The notes beneath the pieces were generated by a model, which did no database searches, had not been told where the DNA came from, and was given only the letters and a program-made list of their open reading frames with translations. Shown here piece after piece: positions 30,001-31,116 of a stretch of 31,116 bases of DNA. Each line of letters starts with the position of its first letter. Within the stretch, counting starts at the first letter, position 1. A program made the position numbers and the translations under genes. The stretch comes from Fen-549 sp964636655 (GTDB lineage Bacteria; Actinomycetota; Thermoleophilia; Gaiellales; Gaiellaceae), in contig CAZWTK010000021.1 in the NCBI GenBank assembly GCA_964636655.1, positions 1 through 31,116 of the forward strand, given 5' to 3'.

Positions 30001-30131
30001 AGCTGACGCTGCCCGAGAAGGAACGCGACCTCGCTCCCTACGCCGAGCAGATCAAGTCCGAGGTGCTGGCGCTGGAGCTCGAGTTCGACGCGGCGGTCGG
30101 CGAGCCCAGGCTCGAGCGCGTCGAGCGTTGA
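27024..30131 (+). CDS. ileS: Isoleucyl-tRNA synthetase-like class I tRNA ligase with degenerate HIGH and KMSKS motifs
   Basis: The 1035-residue protein has the full IleRS layout. The catalytic Rossmann domain opens with DGPITANKKMGVHHMWGR. The CP1 editing domain has VVWTTTPWTLPAN and GTGIVHIAPGCGGEDF. A Cys-containing insertion follows, then WLDAGIVPFS and the anticodon-binding domain (SFVDDLSNWYIRRSRRRFY). The C-terminal part resembles the long eukaryote-like type 2 IleRS (LTDRIKLTLPEK). The signatures are unusual: HIGH reads MGVH (57-60), and KMSKS reads EMHGS (617-621), so both lysines are lost. I recall such proteins from several actinobacterial and related genomes under the name class I tRNA ligase family. 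Whether it is the cell's only IleRS cannot be seen. Confidence 0.85.
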   Translation: MESIFAPLPAKPEHSALELEVLARWESERSFERLREKNQGGERWSFIDGPITANKKMGVHHMWGRTLKDVFVRFRALQGFDQRYQNGYDCQGLWIEVGVEQELGLNSKREIEEYGLEAFARHCRDKVIWSTGEITRQSKRLGQWLDWGADYFTFSDTNIEYIWRFLKTLHDRGWLYLGHRSTEWCPRCGTSISAHELTTGDAYRDKIDPSLYVRFPLIERPGEALVVWTTTPWTLPANVAAAVDPAATYVKVQQDGEALWLAGPLVEQVPVEGKVVDELPGEKLVGWRYTGPFGELPAASEVEYRVVAWDEVSMEEGTGIVHIAPGCGGEDFELGKREGLPVLAPIDESGTILPEYGWLAGKGAHEAASEIIRDLEKRGVLIQAGTIHHRYPHCWRCETPLVFRITDDWFVAVAEIRQKLLDANATVKWTPDYFGKRMDDWLRNMDDWNISRRRYYGLPLPFFPCECGHLIVVGSKAELAELATEGIDGLEELHRPWIDAVSLRCPACGNEKVKRVSEVGDVWLDAGIVPFSTLGWQNPEWIEHGYATGASKGLSTADLPDDDYWQKWFPADWVCEMREQIRLWFYSLLFMAVALDGRAPYKEVLSYEKLLDENGDEMHGSRGNAIDADEAFERMGADVMRWLYCQQPPTQNIRFGFGPAEEVKRKLLTLWNSASFLVTYANIEGFRPSLEDLAAGPQGVELKPLDRWLVERTHALVTEATEALEASLTVGVIRSFESFVDDLSNWYIRRSRRRFYSLDEAAFRTLWFALAQGIRVISPVLPFLADHLWKILVAEPCAGAPDSVFLAGWPETLAADRELLEEISELRQVVELARSARSAANLKLRQPVRRIVVQGAPKAEGHAEEIADELRAKEVVFAQVEAVELKVKPELRSLGPKLGKELPVVRAALERGEFEQLEGGRFRVLGHELEPSEVLVETIAREGWALAEDDGISVAVSTELDDELLLEGRVLDLVHEINGLRKEQGLELTDRIKLTLPEKERDLAPYAEQIKSEVLALELEFDAAVGEPRLERVER

Positions 30132-30177
30132 AGGGCCTTCAGCGGTTGATATGACGACCGCGGTGGGCTAGCGGCTC

Positions 30178-30206
30178 TTGACTTCAAGTAGCCTCGCTCG
30201 TAACCT
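30178..30206 (+). promoter_or_regulatory. Promoter upstream of the lipoprotein gene
   Basis: TTGACT (30178-30183) and TAACCT (30201-30206) are 17 nt apart, the best -35/-10 pair in the window. It lies 46 nt after the ileS stop and would transcribe the PASTA-like remnant and the lipoprotein gene. The rest of 30132-30305 shows no gene. Confidence 0.6.
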
Positions 30207-30305
30207 GCGGCGACCAGCGTCCCCCAAAGCAGCCTCTTTCTCGAATACAACCCATGGAATCCCCCCATCACCGCCTCCGCCTGCTCCTGGCTGCCGCTTA
30301 CCTGA

Positions 30306-30398
30306 TCCCAAGAAGAACGAATACAGCCTCGACCTCCGGGCGCGAGCATCAAGCCCTACGCGACCATCCACTTCTACATCTCGAAGGGGCCGAAGTGA
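30306..30398 (+). pseudogene. Remnant of a PASTA-like domain C-terminus
   Basis: After an in-frame TGA at 30303, 30 codons read as the second half of a PASTA domain. They have the pattern hydrophobic-Q-P-x-P-PG-(x)n-VSKGP, here IQPRPPGASIK followed by PYATIHFYISKGPK and a stop. Upstream in the same frame only weakly similar sequence is found (ITASACSW), and no start codon or full domain exists. PASTA domains bind peptidoglycan fragments on secreted kinases and wall proteins. The TGA overlaps the lipoprotein GTG by 4 nt, the junction expected of a real operon, so this is probably the decayed end of a former upstream gene. A frameshift error in the sequence is possible. Confidence 0.5.
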
Positions 30399-31116
30399 GT
30401 AAAAAACAGCCCTCTCTGCTCGCGCGATATCTGACCTTCGCCGACCGAGTACGCACGGAATCCACGTCTGAGGTTGACGCTCGGAGATCGTGGTCGACAC
30501 TGAGCAGCTCTCTGCCTGCGCTCCTCGGTGCCTTCATGATTGCAGTCGCACTCGGCGGCTGCGCGGGCGGCGAGAAACACGAGGTCGTCGCGGGCGGAGA
30601 GCTTCAGAGGATAGGAAGATCCCATCCTGTCGAGTACTCGATAGTGGCTGGAGTGGGGCCGATAGCTGAGGCGAAAGACGGGACGCTACTGCTCGAGCGG
30701 TCGGATCACAGCGGTAACTTCGAGACCTATTCGCAACCCACAGACGGCTGGTCGCACACGTACAAGCTTCTCGATGCTGGTCCGGAAGGACCCGATCGCG
30801 TTTCCGTCGCCTTCAATGGCCGGGGCGAGAGGCTCGCGGTCTGGGGCGGCGTCACCTTCGATGTTCGCCGCTCCGGCGAAAAGAAGCCGTCTCTGCGAGC
30901 GTCGCTACCCACGCCTGTTGGCGAGGAGATTGAAGCTCTCGGCTCGAGCGGATGCGACTTCCTGGTGAAGGCGGTCGGAACTACCACCCCGAACGGAACG
31001 ACCGATGCCACGGCCGTGTTCCTCGTCCGCCGCAAGCCACGCTGGAGCGTGACGCGAGTTGCTGGCATACGAAATGAGGTCACCTATTACCCAACCTTCG
31101 ACGCCCAGGGTCGCCC
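30395..31116 (+). CDS. Probable lipoprotein, unknown function (3' end beyond window)
   Basis: From GTG 30395 the frame is open for 240 codons to the right edge. A hydrophobic stretch ending in the lipobox ALGGC (about residues 36-52, preceded by ARRSWS) predicts export and lipid attachment, although the 30-odd residues before it are long for a signal peptide. The exported part is rich in beta-type segments with Trp, Gly and Asp (DGTLLLERSDHSGNFETY, ERLAVWGGVTFDVRR), as in beta-propeller or repeat proteins; no family is recognised. Codon use is less GC-biased at third positions than in the housekeeping genes, so it may be accessory DNA. The frame is open upstream to ATG 30254, but the 4-nt overlap with the PASTA-like remnant favours 30395. 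Confidence 0.65.
   Translation, partial: MSKKQPSLLARYLTFADRVRTESTSEVDARRSWSTLSSSLPALLGAFMIAVALGGCAGGEKHEVVAGGELQRIGRSHPVEYSIVAGVGPIAEAKDGTLLLERSDHSGNFETYSQPTDGWSHTYKLLDAGPEGPDRVSVAFNGRGERLAVWGGVTFDVRRSGEKKPSLRASLPTPVGEEIEALGSSGCDFLVKAVGTTTPNGTTDATAVFLVRRKPRWSVTRVAGIRNEVTYYPTFDAQGR

Noticed and set aside
30254..30394. Longer start (ATG 30254) for the lipoprotein
   Set aside because: It would put about 95 residues before the lipobox cysteine and loses the 4-nt coupling; kept only as an alternative.
1..31116. tRNA, rRNA, CRISPR array, insertion sequence or prophage
   Set aside because: No cloverleaf with a GGTTCGAATC-type arm, no regularly spaced repeats and no transposase or phage gene was seen in either strand.

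Overview
The window is high-GC chromosomal DNA of a bacterium that looks like an actinomycetote, possibly of the Thermoleophilia (Gaiella/Solirubrobacter-like) group. That placement is inference. It rests on base composition, many GTG starts, promoters whose -10 hexamer sits 6-9 nt before the start codon (leaderless transcripts), and the style of PyrF, IleRS and FabI. Nearly everything is core metabolism. I see no rRNA, tRNA, CRISPR array, prophage or transposase gene.

Layout. 1-925 (minus): YihY/BrkB membrane protein, cut by the left edge. 1064-2293: roadblock-like protein, one-TM small protein and pyrE, tightly coupled. 2356-2628: HU, with its own promoter and terminator. 2752-5190: pyrF, a membrane-anchored LysM protein and a secreted D-Ala-D-Ala carboxypeptidase. 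5289-6245: PfkB sugar kinase. 6354-9691: guaB behind a leader with a terminator hairpin, then a 41-codon membrane microprotein coupled on both sides, then guaA. 9924-10323: a frameshifted VOC/glyoxalase gene. 10349-11244: rplM-rpsI behind a short hairpin leader. 11349-14615: glmM and glmS. 14898-15814: peroxiredoxin and a small winged-helix protein. 15946-20651: HAD phosphatase, acpS, NAD(P)HX epimerase/dehydratase, alr and a CCA-adding-type nucleotidyltransferase, mostly overlapping. 20648-21097 (minus): unknown cysteine-containing membrane protein. 21216-21971: methyltransferase. 22261-23896 (minus): an SDR and two thioredoxin-fold proteins joined by 4-nt overlaps. 24173-24946: fabI. 24949-25392: structured non-coding DNA leading to a VUT-family transporter (25393-25929). 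26056-26571: NUDIX hydrolase. 26600-26920 (minus): thioredoxin. 27024-30131: an IleRS-type enzyme with degenerate signature motifs. 30178-31116: promoter, PASTA-like gene remnant and the start of a lipoprotein gene that runs off the right edge.

Together the genes cover UMP synthesis (pyrE, pyrF), GMP synthesis (guaB, guaA), UDP-GlcNAc and peptidoglycan precursor supply and trimming (glmS, glmM, alr, D,D-carboxypeptidase, LysM), fatty acid synthesis (acpS, fabI), translation (rplM, rpsI, cca, ileS) and thiol/peroxide chemistry (peroxiredoxin, three thioredoxin-fold proteins).

The most interesting non-routine signals are the coupled guaB-guaA microprotein, hairpin leaders in front of guaB, rplM and the VUT transporter, a two-subtype family of intergenic palindromes (six copies, two of them identical over 33 nt), and recurrent leaderless promoter geometry.
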